Virus record (IMG/VR): IMGVR_UViG_3300007351_000431
Location: 1-41,641 of that record
DNA: 41,641 bases
Source of the DNA: a virus
Strand: one strand, 5' to 3'
Shown: positions 7,699 to 16,379 of the stretch, piece by piece
How positions within the stretch are numbered: position 1 is the stretch's first letter
Layout: each line of letters starts with the position of its first letter
Program-made: the position numbers and the translations under genes
The notes under the pieces: generated by a model
What the model saw: the letters and a program-made list of their open reading frames with translations, nothing else
Databases searched by the model: none
What the model was told of the DNA's origin: nothing

Positions 7699-8898
7699 TT
7701 ATTTCCATATTGCGCCATCAAAGTATTTCAAACCCACATCAACCCAGGCGCTGCCATCCCACTGTCTCAGCGCCTGCGCCTGAACCCACTGGGAGCCGTC
7801 CCAGTATTTGAGGTTCAGGGTGCTTTCTATGTCGAGCGTAGCAGTCCAGATTTGGTATATGCCACTGCTATCCGGTTCTTGCCACACGTAGTATATTTTG
7901 GAACCGACTACCTGCAGTTGGGGAGAAAGGCCGTTTGACGTAAGACCTGATCCGGCAGTCCTTTGCGTGGCGACAAAGTTGCTGCCGTCAATGTTCATTT
8001 CAGCAGTCCATAGTGTGTATACACCGAACACACTCCGTGCCCACACGTAGTAGATTTTGGAGCCCACCACCTGCAGTTGCGGATATGGAGAATAAAAGCC
8101 GGATGTTCTCTGCGTGTTTGAAAAATATGTCATTGGCGTGTCGCTCTCGGCGGTTACGATACCTTGTTTCTCGTATACATAATAAATCTTATCATTTACT
8201 ACCTGTAGCTGCGGATAGCGTTCATCGCCAGTTCCAAGTGTCCACTGAAAATCTTCAAACAAGTGTATATCAAGCTGCATATTGGCAGTCCAGATATGCT
8301 GGTATTGGGAGCTATCTTCTCCGTCCCACGCATAATAAGCCCGACCCCCAACTACCTGCAACTGAGGGTAGTATTTAGTTTTACCGGTGAAAGTCCTCCT
8401 CGTTGGGCTAAACCCCAATCCGCCCAGGCTCGTTTCGGCAGTGTAGATTTCATCGTTGCCGGCACCAGTGCCGGTGCTGGATTGACGCCAGACATAATGG
8501 ATTGTGTCGCTGACCACATGTAGTTGTGGGTGGAGATTGTATCCACCATTTTCTCTATGGGTTACCGCGAGTCCACTGCCGTCGATGTTCATCTTGGCGG
8601 TTTCAATATCATACGAACCGTGTTCTTCCCACACGTAGTAAATCTTCGAACCCACTACCTGCATCTGCGGGCTGTATTTGCTGTTCGGCGTGGTAGTTCG
8701 TTTGGTTGCCACAAACCCGCTGCCGTCGATGTTCATCTCGGCTGTCCATATCTGAAAGGGGCCATATGGATAGCTCTCCTTTTCAGCCCATACGTAGTAA
8801 ATCTTCGAACCCACCACATGCATCTGCGGTACTTTTTTTTCATATGGCGTTGTAGTCCTCTGCACCGCTGTAAACGCCACTATGCTGTCACCACCCAC
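7699..8898 (-). CDS. Seven-repeat propeller-like tail adhesion protein
   Basis: This 399-residue protein contains seven copies of a PQ(L/M)xVVGSKIYYVW strand motif, beginning at residues 24, 77, 124, 178, 229, 273 and 326, each followed by IWTAEMNIDGS and an AT.RT strand. Seven units of about 50 residues of beta-strand pattern fit a seven-bladed beta-propeller. Residues 363-399 hold three short WDGS-type repeats (YWDGSQW, QWDGSAW, YFDGAIW), common at phage fibre tips. The start is GTG 8898, overlapping the upstream tail gene by 19 bases. Its place at the end of the tail module, just before lysis genes, argues for a receptor- or polysaccharide-binding protein. Confidence 0.7.
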   Translation of the reverse strand: MGGDSIVAFTAVQRTTTPYEKKVPQMHVVGSKIYYVWAEKESYPYGPFQIWTAEMNIDGSGFVATKRTTTPNSKYSPQMQVVGSKIYYVWEEHGSYDIETAKMNIDGSGLAVTHRENGGYNLHPQLHVVSDTIHYVWRQSSTGTGAGNDEIYTAETSLGGLGFSPTRRTFTGKTKYYPQLQVVGGRAYYAWDGEDSSQYQHIWTANMQLDIHLFEDFQWTLGTGDERYPQLQVVNDKIYYVYEKQGIVTAESDTPMTYFSNTQRTSGFYSPYPQLQVVGSKIYYVWARSVFGVYTLWTAEMNIDGSNFVATQRTAGSGLTSNGLSPQLQVVGSKIYYVWQEPDSSGIYQIWTATLDIESTLNLKYWDGSQWVQAQALRQWDGSAWVDVGLKYFDGAIWK

Positions 8899-10094
8899 AA
8901 ATCCCCGGTTTCAAACGCAGTCGGCTCGGTACTCTGCACCCAGATGTTGCGGCCGCCTGTTCTGGATTTGGTATATGTATCCACACTCCTGGGGCCGTGT
9001 TTGTATAGCCCCGGCCATCTCCCAATCCAATCGGGGCGGGTCACCACGGCATCAATGTAGACATCACTGCCGCTGATCATGTCGAAGCGCAGTTTAATCT
9101 TCCCCCCACCCGGTACCGGTGTGGCGGCAAATGTTTTCTCTCCCTCGTGCCAGTCAAACGCAGCATCAAATGTCAGAGAGTGCGGAGATGTGGAATTTAC
9201 TTTTTGCCATTTCCCGTCAATCTGTCTCCACACCCAGAGCAGGACGGCAGAACCACCCTGCAGCACAGTAACTTTTACCTGGCCGCTGCCCTTCACCATA
9301 AATGCAAACCGAGTGTCCGGGCACCAGCTCCACCAGTCAGGATCGACGAATCCAATTCCAGCCTCTTCTTTTTGCTCAGCATACTGGCCTGCAGTCAACT
9401 TCAAGCTATAGGTATTGTCGAACTCTGAATCCGGGGAGACAACACCGCTCGTATTCCAGTAACTCGGTTTTAAAGTTACGGGATCAAACACCTCAAAAGA
9501 TGAGTTATAGCATTTATTGGGATAAAAATCCAAGTACTCATCGTTAATCCCATATGAATCTGTAGGCGGATTTTCTTTTTCTTCAACCTCTTCCGCTGGC
9601 GGCTCGTACTCCGTTTCTTCCGACGGCAATAAGTTTTCCTTCAGGATAAATGCATCCAAGTAAACTCCGCCGGTAAAATCATTGGTTGAAGCTGTTACTC
9701 TGACTTTTTGCAGTGTTATTCCCTGGCGAACCTCGCATTCAGTGAGTATACGTTTCCAGCCGTCGCCCAAATCGCTTGTAGACGGGACATCTGCCCGGAA
9801 GGGAAAGATAAAGGTATCTTTAGAACCGTCGCTGTAGAAATATTCAACTTTGAGCATCGCTTTAATCGCTGTGGATGAGCCAGAAGATTTGAAGTCTACG
9901 CCCAGCCGAAAATCTGGCGGCTGCGCAGTAAAAAGCACCTCCTGATACATGCTTGCCGCATTCGCAAGCTGAAAGCACTTACTGCCATCAATGCCGCCAT
10001 CGACAACGGTAACGCCGGTACTTGTCCAGCCTGCTAAATCACCCGTTTCAGCGGATGGGTTAGCTAACTTGTTATGTGAGTACATTTTCGGCAT
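8880..10094 (-). CDS. Tail protein with two carbohydrate-binding-like domains
   Basis: The protein has 404 residues. Two segments, about 5-150 and 190-370, each begin with N(K)xxNxSxE and show the beta-rich, aromatic pattern of jelly-roll carbohydrate-binding modules (CBM4/9-like). They are joined by an acidic, proline-rich linker (near residues 155-185). The protein probably sits at the tail tip and binds cell-surface sugars. It is between the repeat-containing tail protein and the propeller protein, in the same operon, with GGTGG before ATG 10094. The exact family is not recognised, and no catalytic motif is visible. Confidence 0.55.
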   Translation of the reverse strand: MPKMYSHNKLANPSAETGDLAGWTSTGVTVVDGGIDGSKCFQLANAASMYQEVLFTAQPPDFRLGVDFKSSGSSTAIKAMLKVEYFYSDGSKDTFIFPFRADVPSTSDLGDGWKRILTECEVRQGITLQKVRVTASTNDFTGGVYLDAFILKENLLPSEETEYEPPAEEVEEKENPPTDSYGINDEYLDFYPNKCYNSSFEVFDPVTLKPSYWNTSGVVSPDSEFDNTYSLKLTAGQYAEQKEEAGIGFVDPDWWSWCPDTRFAFMVKGSGQVKVTVLQGGSAVLLWVWRQIDGKWQKVNSTSPHSLTFDAAFDWHEGEKTFAATPVPGGGKIKLRFDMISGSDVYIDAVVTRPDWIGRWPGLYKHGPRSVDTYTKSRTGGRNIWVQSTEPTAFETGDLWVVTA

Positions 10095-10104
10095 GGAGAA
10101 CCAC

Positions 10105-11406
10105 CTATATCAAAGAATAACCAACCGAATAAGTAATTGAATCAGCATCCGCATGAGTTACTGTTACCCGCCATGTTCTGGGAATAATATCATTGGCTAC
10201 TGCATTTGCTGCTGCAGTTGCTGCCGGGAAAACTTTGTAAATATTTGTATTGACAGTTGCAACTGCTGCCCCTTCCAAAATGGTGTAATAATTCCCGGAA
10301 GCAGGGTCTTTGCCTTCGATTTTTAAAGTGATCGAAGGAGTATCGGTAATAGCTGTAACATCGAGAATCACATGAACACCGTTTTTATGGTTGTTCGACA
10401 GGTCGGGACTGCTCATAGTTGCTGTTCTGGCTGCGCTGGCCAGGGCGGTACCTTCCTGGCTTGTAGCTGGCAGGGTAAGCACGTCAACATCACCGATGTT
10501 ATTTGTACCGGCAGGGAGCGCATCAACGATTCTTTTAATGCCGTCAGTGTCTTTTATTGCTGTAAGTAAAGTCTCAAGAGCATCAATGTAGCCAATGATA
10601 ATATCCTGCTTCGCTTCCGTTGCCGGGGCTGCTATGATTTTTGCAAGTACCGACGCCAGGGTTGTCTCAGTAGCAAAATCTTTTGCAATGAGCACATCTT
10701 GTTTTGCTGAAGTCGCCGCCCCAGTCGGCAGCACGGAAGAGGCAACACCAACATTGCCGATGTTATTTCCGCCGGCAGGAAGCGCAGCCTCAATGTTAAC
10801 CTTGCCAATATTATTTCCCCCAGCAGGCAATGCCGCCCCAATGTCAACTCTATTGGTCGTGCCCGGCGTAGTCTGGTCAATTCCCACTTTACCAAGAATG
10901 TTCGCCCCGGCAGGCAGGGCATCGGTGATCTTTTTAATGCCGGCGGTATCTTTAATAGCAGTTAATAGCGTTTCAAGAGCATCAACATGTCCAATAATGG
11001 TATCCTGTTTTGCCTCTGTCGCTGGAGCCGCAATGATTTTGGCAAGTATTGATGCTAAGGTGGTTTGAGTCGCAAAATCTTTAGCGTTAAGCACGTCTTG
11101 CTTAGCTTCGGTTGCTGCCCCGGCAGGCAAAACCGAAGCCACATCCTGCCGGACGAATAATCTGCCTTTTTGGTCAAATAGTGCATTGGTTCTATCGCCA
11201 ACCGCTACATCTGCCGGCAAAGCTACCGGGTCAACTGCCTTGCCGCCGATTTTAACCGGTTTTCCAGTGTCAACAGCATCGTGAGCTACATCGCCGGTTA
11301 CCCGGCCGGCATTGTTCTCCCCCTTCCAGGCATCGAAGTCGGTACCGGCATCATTCTGTATCTGCGGAATCGGGCGCCCGTTGTCGTCAAGCTTTAGGTT
11401 TGCCAT
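10105..11406 (-). CDS. Repeat-containing tail or fibre protein
   Basis: The protein has 433 residues. After an N-terminal domain (about 1-85) it contains two copies of an 87-residue unit (90-176 and 221-307). Each unit runs LPxGAAT-AKQDVL-AKDFAT-TTLAS-LAKIIAAPATEAKQD-II-DALETLLTAIKDT-GIK-DALPAG, with short AALPAGGNNIGKVNI motifs between. The last 115 residues are a separate beta-rich domain (LKIEGKDPASGNYYTIL). This AATEAKQD type of sequence is common in phage fibre shafts. Start ATG 11406 has a strong AAGGAGGT site. It lies directly after the hub protein, so a baseplate or fibre role is likely. Confidence 0.6.
   Translation of the reverse strand: MANLKLDDNGRPIPQIQNDAGTDFDAWKGENNAGRVTGDVAHDAVDTGKPVKIGGKAVDPVALPADVAVGDRTNALFDQKGRLFVRQDVASVLPAGAATEAKQDVLNAKDFATQTTLASILAKIIAAPATEAKQDTIIGHVDALETLLTAIKDTAGIKKITDALPAGANILGKVGIDQTTPGTTNRVDIGAALPAGGNNIGKVNIEAALPAGGNNIGNVGVASSVLPTGAATSAKQDVLIAKDFATETTLASVLAKIIAAPATEAKQDIIIGYIDALETLLTAIKDTDGIKRIVDALPAGTNNIGDVDVLTLPATSQEGTALASAARTATMSSPDLSNNHKNGVHVILDVTAITDTPSITLKIEGKDPASGNYYTILEGAAVATVNTNIYKVFPAATAAANAVANDIIPRTWRVTVTHADADSITYSVGYSLI
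10486..10746. repeat. Intragenic duplication, second copy
   Basis: This segment encodes residues 221-307 of the tail protein and is a near copy of the segment at 10879-11139. The two are about 130 bases apart. Differences are mostly conservative, such as LNAKDFATQ versus LIAKDFATE, so the duplication is not very recent or is under selection. Confidence 0.8.
10879..11139. repeat. Intragenic duplication, first copy
   Basis: This segment encodes residues 90-176 of the tail protein and pairs with the copy at 10486-10746. Such repeats in fibre genes allow length change by recombination. Confidence 0.8.
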
Positions 11407-11424
11407 TTTATGACCTCCTTCCTT

Positions 11425-12846
11425 TTAAGGAACTATGTCTCTCGGAACATAAGCGTAAAGTCCAGGCGACATGAACACCCAATCATGTGGCGCAATCGGC
11501 TTTCGTGCCTCAATCCTGCCGCCTAAGCCGCCATCATAATTAAGCGTAATGCGAATCGGGAGCGCATCAACGATTCCAATTTTGTCTGTTTGGTCTTGAA
11601 TTTCTACAATATCATTCACTTCTAGCGCAGGATCACCGCGAACATCTAAAGAAAGATTCATATACGGGTCTTTTAGAAGCGAAAGTAACGATTGTGCATA
11701 TAACGTTGCAACTTCTTTGTCCTGGATCATCTCATTATCTATTTTTAACTCTCTTTCACCCCATCTTGCCAACAAGTACTCATCTTGAATTAGTGAGGTT
11801 GAATTTAATGTTTCAATCATCCGTCCAAATACTTCCAAACTAACTGTTTCCGCAGGGCCTGAATTAGACACAGAAACGGTAATCGACCAGGTTCCGTATT
11901 CTATCGATTCAACTACTGCATTTTTAGCCCCAACGAGACTTATTTGGTCAATTATCGCTACCGGCCCACTAAATGCTAAATTTTGAAAAATAAAGCCGCC
12001 GTTTGGTATGGCGATTGAATCTATTTTCAATAAAGAATCAGATTTTTTAAGGTACGGTGTTTTGTAAATCATAGATACTTTGTTATATGTGTCCAAATAT
12101 TTTTGCGGGTTTTCCGCAATGATAATTTGGTCATTGTCGGTTAAAGTAACTACAGCGTTTCCAGACTTGAAGTTATTCTTAACTCTAACTACACCATACC
12201 GGTTTGCTGAAACATTGCAGTTTCCAGCGATAGCCAGTACTTGAAAAGCGTCTCTAACTTTTCCTTTCGGGAACCACCCAACTTGAATTGGCTGGTTCAG
12301 GCTGATGTCAATTTCGTATTGATCGGGAGCCAAACCCAAAACCTGAAAGAGTAATTCAAACATCCCGGCTACAGTGGTATTTGTTTGCACCGGCAGCATG
12401 GGAATATCCTTATTGCCAAGCTCATACAACTTGTCATATCCGGTAACCGTGGCTTCTACCGATTCAGACGGCGCCGACCAATCGCCGGTACGGAAAACTC
12501 CCAAAGGCACATATTCAAAAGTACCGGGTGAAGTTTCCAAGCCTAAGTAAGGCTTGATTAAAAGGTTTGGCCGGAGCTTATCATAGTACGGGCTGGTTAA
12601 ATTTGTTGGCGTAAAATCTCTACTTGAATTATCGAAGCTGATAGTTGTTTCGTTTGCTGATACCAGCCCCAGGGGATTATCTGACTCCGCATGAGCTTCT
12701 TCGAGCAGATGAATATCTACAATAGTGTTTTCATCAAGCTCGATCGGAGGCTGGCCGTCCCCGTCGAAGTATGCCAGCACCCGGGGTTTTATGTTTCGCA
12801 CGTCGGCGTTTATGGCTGTTTTATAATCATTGCTAACCATGATCAT
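11425..12846 (-). CDS. Tail hub / tail-associated protein
   Basis: The protein has 473 residues. The sequence is rich in beta strands and includes TTISFDNSSRDFTPTNLTS, VPLGVFRTGDWSAP and VTGYDKLYELGNKDIP, the type of pattern seen in the gp27-like hub domain of siphophage tail proteins. Order in the operon (tape measure, small tail protein, this gene, fibres) is where the Tal or hub protein sits. The start ATG 12846 directly follows the upstream TAA stop, and GGAGG lies 8 bases before; a second ATG is two codons later. No lysozyme or peptidase domain is visible. Confidence 0.6.
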   Translation of the reverse strand: MIMVSNDYKTAINADVRNIKPRVLAYFDGDGQPPIELDENTIVDIHLLEEAHAESDNPLGLVSANETTISFDNSSRDFTPTNLTSPYYDKLRPNLLIKPYLGLETSPGTFEYVPLGVFRTGDWSAPSESVEATVTGYDKLYELGNKDIPMLPVQTNTTVAGMFELLFQVLGLAPDQYEIDISLNQPIQVGWFPKGKVRDAFQVLAIAGNCNVSANRYGVVRVKNNFKSGNAVVTLTDNDQIIIAENPQKYLDTYNKVSMIYKTPYLKKSDSLLKIDSIAIPNGGFIFQNLAFSGPVAIIDQISLVGAKNAVVESIEYGTWSITVSVSNSGPAETVSLEVFGRMIETLNSTSLIQDEYLLARWGERELKIDNEMIQDKEVATLYAQSLLSLLKDPYMNLSLDVRGDPALEVNDIVEIQDQTDKIGIVDALPIRITLNYDGGLGGRIEARKPIAPHDWVFMSPGLYAYVPRDIVP

Positions 12847-13218
12847 TTAAATTTCCTCCAGCGTAAAGGAGACATTTTCATACAGCCAGCCTCCAACCGT
12901 ACTTCTTATTATCTGGCTGGTTTCATCTGAGAATCTGATTGAGTATTTGCCAAAAGTGCCGTCTCTGCGCTCAATCTCGATCTCCCAGGTACCCGATCCG
13001 ACAAAGGCAAGCCATATATCTATATCTGGACCGGTAATAAGGTTATAAGAAAACACAAAAACTTTCTTCGTGGCGATTACATCGATAACTGTTTTTCCAG
13101 ATGAAAGCCGGATGGACCGGCGAATCTCCTTTGTTGTTTCTGATAGTTTGCGCCCATTTGGAGGTAGTAGAGTTTTCTCACTTTGCAGTGACCCTACTAT
13201 ACCGATATAGACATTCAT
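12847..13218 (-). CDS. Small tail protein in the distal-tail (Dit) position
   Basis: The protein has 123 residues and is beta-rich, with no family I recognise with confidence. It lies between the tape measure and hub genes, where Dit is found, but it is shorter than usual Dit proteins. Its start overlaps the tape measure stop (ATGA-type, 13215-13218), and its TAA stop abuts the next ATG, so the three genes are translationally linked. A tail-tip adaptor role is inferred from position. Confidence 0.5.
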   Translation of the reverse strand: MNVYIGIVGSLQSEKTLLPPNGRKLSETTKEIRRSIRLSSGKTVIDVIATKKVFVFSYNLITGPDIDIWLAFVGSGTWEIEIERRDGTFGKYSIRFSDETSQIIRSTVGGWLYENVSFTLEEI

Positions 13219-15830
13219 TCGCCTCTTCTCGCTTTCTCAAGCTGGCGTATCGGCTGCAATTTGCGCTCAAGTTTCATCAGATCTTGGTTGTCGAGCACCA
13301 AAGCGGTTATGCCGCCGCTGCCGGAAACTTCGAACTGTGCGCCTTTTAAAGCGCTTACAATAGCACTAGCCAGGCGGTTGTAATCAATCAGCGAGGATAG
13401 CTTTTCAATCGGCAGAACGGCCTCTGTCCCCGCCTCGCCAACGCCGATTATGGACGGGCTGGTAAAAATACCACCTTTACTGTACCAGCTCACGTCAAAT
13501 ACGGGATACGGTACAGTTACAGGCCCCACCGATCTATACCCGGTCCCGACACGAACATGAGGCAGAGGAACATGTAACGAGGTGATACCATCGATAAAAC
13601 TTCGAATAATATTACTGCCCCACTCCCGGGCTCGCTTCGGTAGCCCAGCCAGCCAATTCCATAGCTCGTTTAATTTAGCTGTAGCCTCGTTTACCAGGTT
13701 ACCAGCAGTCCTGACAACTGCGGTTTTAATATTACCCCATATTTCACCAGTTTTTTGACTTATCCCATCCCAATTCTTATAGATAAAGCCAGCCAGTATT
13801 CCTACTGGGCCGCCCAGGATCCCCAGCAGGATCGGCCACCAGTCGACTAAGAACTGCTTCAGGCCTTCCCAAATGGTTTCTGTGGTAGATTTGATTCCAT
13901 TCCAAGTATCCTCTATTAGCGCTTTTACACTTTCCACAGCCCCATTAAAAATATTCTCAATGCTCTCCCAGAGGTTTTTAAAAAACGTTGAAATCGGTTC
14001 CCAATTTTTAATTACCACATAGGCTATCGCAGCTAGACCGGCAATAGCAACCAATGCTATGCCCAGAGGACTCATAATAAACGATAGCGCACCGCCAAAA
14101 CCAACACTTAATATATTCGATACCACGCTGAAAGCAGTACCAAGCTTGCCTATTATGACCGTCATATCTATCCCCATGGCCGACAAACCAAAGAACGTCA
14201 TACCCAATTTCGAACCAATATCAATAAGACCGGTGATAAGTGGTACCGCATCACCAAGAGGGGCAAGAAAAGACATCTCCAGAGAGCGCTTAATTCCCTC
14301 CAACGTAGCCATGAAACCGGAATATTCTTCGTCTAAGGATTGTGTTGCCCCACTTAAATCTACTGTTTTATCTTTCGTTTCCGCAAACGCCGCTACAATG
14401 CTGCTGATCTGATCTGCGGTCAAGTCCTCAAACTTGGTGCCCATCAACTGAATGCCAAGATTATACTTTTCCTGCTCACTGCCTACCTGATTTAAGGCCT
14501 CAAACACCTGGAAGAAAGCATTTCTCCCAGCCTCACCACCCTGAGCGAAGGCAGCGATAATCCTATTGGCCTCATCCGCCGGAAACATGCTCATGATGGC
14601 CTGCTGCGCGGTATCCCCATCTGTTTTTACTCTTATACCGAATTCTTTGACCGCATCAGCCAGGTAATCAGTATTTCTGGCGCCGTTCTCCATACCAATG
14701 CTAAGCCAGTTTAGCATATCGGTAGCAGATAACCCTATGGCTTTAAAATGTGCAGGATACTCCTGAAAAGTATCAAGTAAATCCCCAGCATTGCCAGCGC
14801 CTCCCTGAAAACCGGTAGTAATTACATCAAAAGCTTGCTGCGAATCTATCTCCCACGCTTTTGTAATTGCCCGCACGGCCTCAAGGTCCGATTGCGTGTC
14901 CGCACCAAGTTCAGCAAAAACATTATTTAAGCGAAAAACATTTTCAGTTTGATTTTTTAAATCTTCTCCAACAAGTCCAAGAGCCTGGTGTGTTCTTGCG
15001 GTAACCTCGCCGGCTTCCCGCATGGTTTCACCGAAATTATCGGCATACACATCTCTGGCAATACCTTCGAACTCTTTGGCCTCTTCTTTCGTCAGTCCAA
15101 GCATGGCCCGGAGATGGCCTGCACTTGCTGTCGCTGAGTCGAGCCCGCCGGCTATCTCGCCCCCGCCGATACCAACACCTGCTGCAGCAACACCCTGCTT
15201 AACTTTATCCATTAGTCTGTCGGTATCACGCAGCTCGTCCTGGACCCCGCCAAGAGCCCGCTTAGCATCCTGCTCCATTTTATGCCAGGTATCGCCATAT
15301 AGCAGCAAGCTACGCCTGTTTCGGTCTACTTCGTCATCTATCTGAGCAAATGCCTGAGCTATTTCCTGTGCCGCCGCCTCCCCGGCCTGGCCGCCTGCTC
15401 TGAGTTCACGGATAAGCTTATCAGTCGTCACGTCGTCAAATAGCCCGGCAATAGCTTGCTGTACTTTATCAGCATCGTCCTGAAATCGTCTTAACTCCTG
15501 TTCGGCTTTGACCACTTCACGCTGGAAAGCCCGGTACTGCCCTTCACTAATCTCGCCCCGGGCAAATTGCTCATTAACTTGTTCTTGCGCAACCCGGAGC
15601 TTGTTCAACTTTTCTTCAGAATTGGCAATTGCATCAGCCAGGAGCTTTTGTTTTTGCGCCACAAGCTGAGTATTTGAGGGATCTAATTTCAGGAGTTTTT
15701 CAACCTGTTTTAGCTCACTCTGAATATTTCGAGCATTTTTATTAACATCAGAAAGGGCTTTTGATAAACCTGTCGTATCAGAGCCGATAACTACATTTAT
15801 GCCTTTAATGGTCTCCGACAATTTATCCAT
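13215..15830 (-). CDS. Phage tail tape measure protein
   Basis: This roughly 870-residue protein sets tail length and lines the tail tube before DNA ejection. The N-terminal part (IKGINVVIGSDTTGLSKAL) and the following 150 residues are heptad-rich coiled coil (QSELKQVEKLLKLD). Around residues 540-640 lie hydrophobic segments (MGIDMTVIIGKLGTAF, LGIALVAIAGLAAIAYVVI), and tryptophan repeats (NLWESIENIFN, DTWNGIKSTTETIWEGL) follow, typical of the family. The start is uncertain: ATG 15830 has AAGGGG directly before it, while TTG three codons later has better spacing from the same site. An opposing gene separates it from the chaperones. Confidence 0.9.
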   Translation of the reverse strand: MDKLSETIKGINVVIGSDTTGLSKALSDVNKNARNIQSELKQVEKLLKLDPSNTQLVAQKQKLLADAIANSEEKLNKLRVAQEQVNEQFARGEISEGQYRAFQREVVKAEQELRRFQDDADKVQQAIAGLFDDVTTDKLIRELRAGGQAGEAAAQEIAQAFAQIDDEVDRNRRSLLLYGDTWHKMEQDAKRALGGVQDELRDTDRLMDKVKQGVAAAGVGIGGGEIAGGLDSATASAGHLRAMLGLTKEEAKEFEGIARDVYADNFGETMREAGEVTARTHQALGLVGEDLKNQTENVFRLNNVFAELGADTQSDLEAVRAITKAWEIDSQQAFDVITTGFQGGAGNAGDLLDTFQEYPAHFKAIGLSATDMLNWLSIGMENGARNTDYLADAVKEFGIRVKTDGDTAQQAIMSMFPADEANRIIAAFAQGGEAGRNAFFQVFEALNQVGSEQEKYNLGIQLMGTKFEDLTADQISSIVAAFAETKDKTVDLSGATQSLDEEYSGFMATLEGIKRSLEMSFLAPLGDAVPLITGLIDIGSKLGMTFFGLSAMGIDMTVIIGKLGTAFSVVSNILSVGFGGALSFIMSPLGIALVAIAGLAAIAYVVIKNWEPISTFFKNLWESIENIFNGAVESVKALIEDTWNGIKSTTETIWEGLKQFLVDWWPILLGILGGPVGILAGFIYKNWDGISQKTGEIWGNIKTAVVRTAGNLVNEATAKLNELWNWLAGLPKRAREWGSNIIRSFIDGITSLHVPLPHVRVGTGYRSVGPVTVPYPVFDVSWYSKGGIFTSPSIIGVGEAGTEAVLPIEKLSSLIDYNRLASAIVSALKGAQFEVSGSGGITALVLDNQDLMKLERKLQPIRQLEKARRGE

Positions 15831-15855
15831 CCCCTTCAGGCAGGAATATAAAAAA

Positions 15856-15875
15856 TTCCAGCGAATATACTGGAA
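15856..15875. promoter_or_regulatory. Dyad with possible -10 box before the moron gene
   Basis: TTCCAG (15856-15861) and CTGGAA (15870-15875) form a perfect inverted repeat with 8 bases between. TATACT at 15866-15871 inside it would serve as a rightward -10 box for the lipoprotein gene, so a protein bound to the dyad could block it. I see no good -35 box. The hairpin form could also affect the tape measure leader on the other strand. Confidence 0.4.
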
Positions 15876-15902
15876 AATTAAATTTACGAGGAGGAATTGC
15901 AA

Positions 15903-16379
15903 TTGAAAAAATTATTACTGGCGACGATTTTACTTCTTTTAATGTTTGTATTTGGCTGTTCTGGTTCAAATGAACTAAAAGATTTTGCATCAAAAGAAAA
16001 AGACTGGCTTAACCAGTTACAGCCTATCGTGGCACAAATAAGAATAGATTACGCTTCTTGGGAAAGTGGACAAATCAGTAAAGAACAATTATCTGAAAAA
16101 CTATCTATTCATTATCCAAAAGTTAAAGAGTTGAGAAATCAGTATAGCCAGTACAGGTCAGATGTAAAGCTATCAGATAAGGCAAAAAAAGATGACTTAT
16201 ATACAAAAGGACTAGGTTATGGTGATAGCATCCGTTTAAACGTAGAAAGTTTTCTCTTTTATGCAACAAAACCTATTTCTGATAGCGATTTGAAACAACT
16301 GTATGAAACCGAAATGAAGAAAGGGTATAACCGAAAACTTGAATTGCTACAATCAGCAATAGACAAACTACTAAAATAA
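15903..16379 (+). CDS. Putative lipoprotein, moron gene
   Basis: The 158-residue product begins MKKLLLATILLLLMFVFGCSG: a short basic start, a hydrophobic helix and a lipobox-like cysteine at about residue 19, indicating a secreted lipoprotein. The mature part is charged and helical and I do not recognise it. GAGGAGGA lies 8 bases before TTG 15903, which I take as the start. It is AT-rich and oriented against all surrounding tail genes, between the chaperone and tape measure genes, with its own possible promoter. These are hallmarks of a moron, a gene expressed from the prophage in the lysogen, perhaps for superinfection exclusion. Confidence 0.7.
   Translation: MKKLLLATILLLLMFVFGCSGSNELKDFASKEKDWLNQLQPIVAQIRIDYASWESGQISKEQLSEKLSIHYPKVKELRNQYSQYRSDVKLSDKAKKDDLYTKGLGYGDSIRLNVESFLFYATKPISDSDLKQLYETEMKKGYNRKLELLQSAIDKLLK

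Noticed and set aside
10595-11068. 157-codon open frame antisense to the repeat-containing tail gene
   Set aside because: It is a mirror of the repeated GC-rich codons on the minus strand; repeats such as FAPAGxAxxxL arise from the complement.
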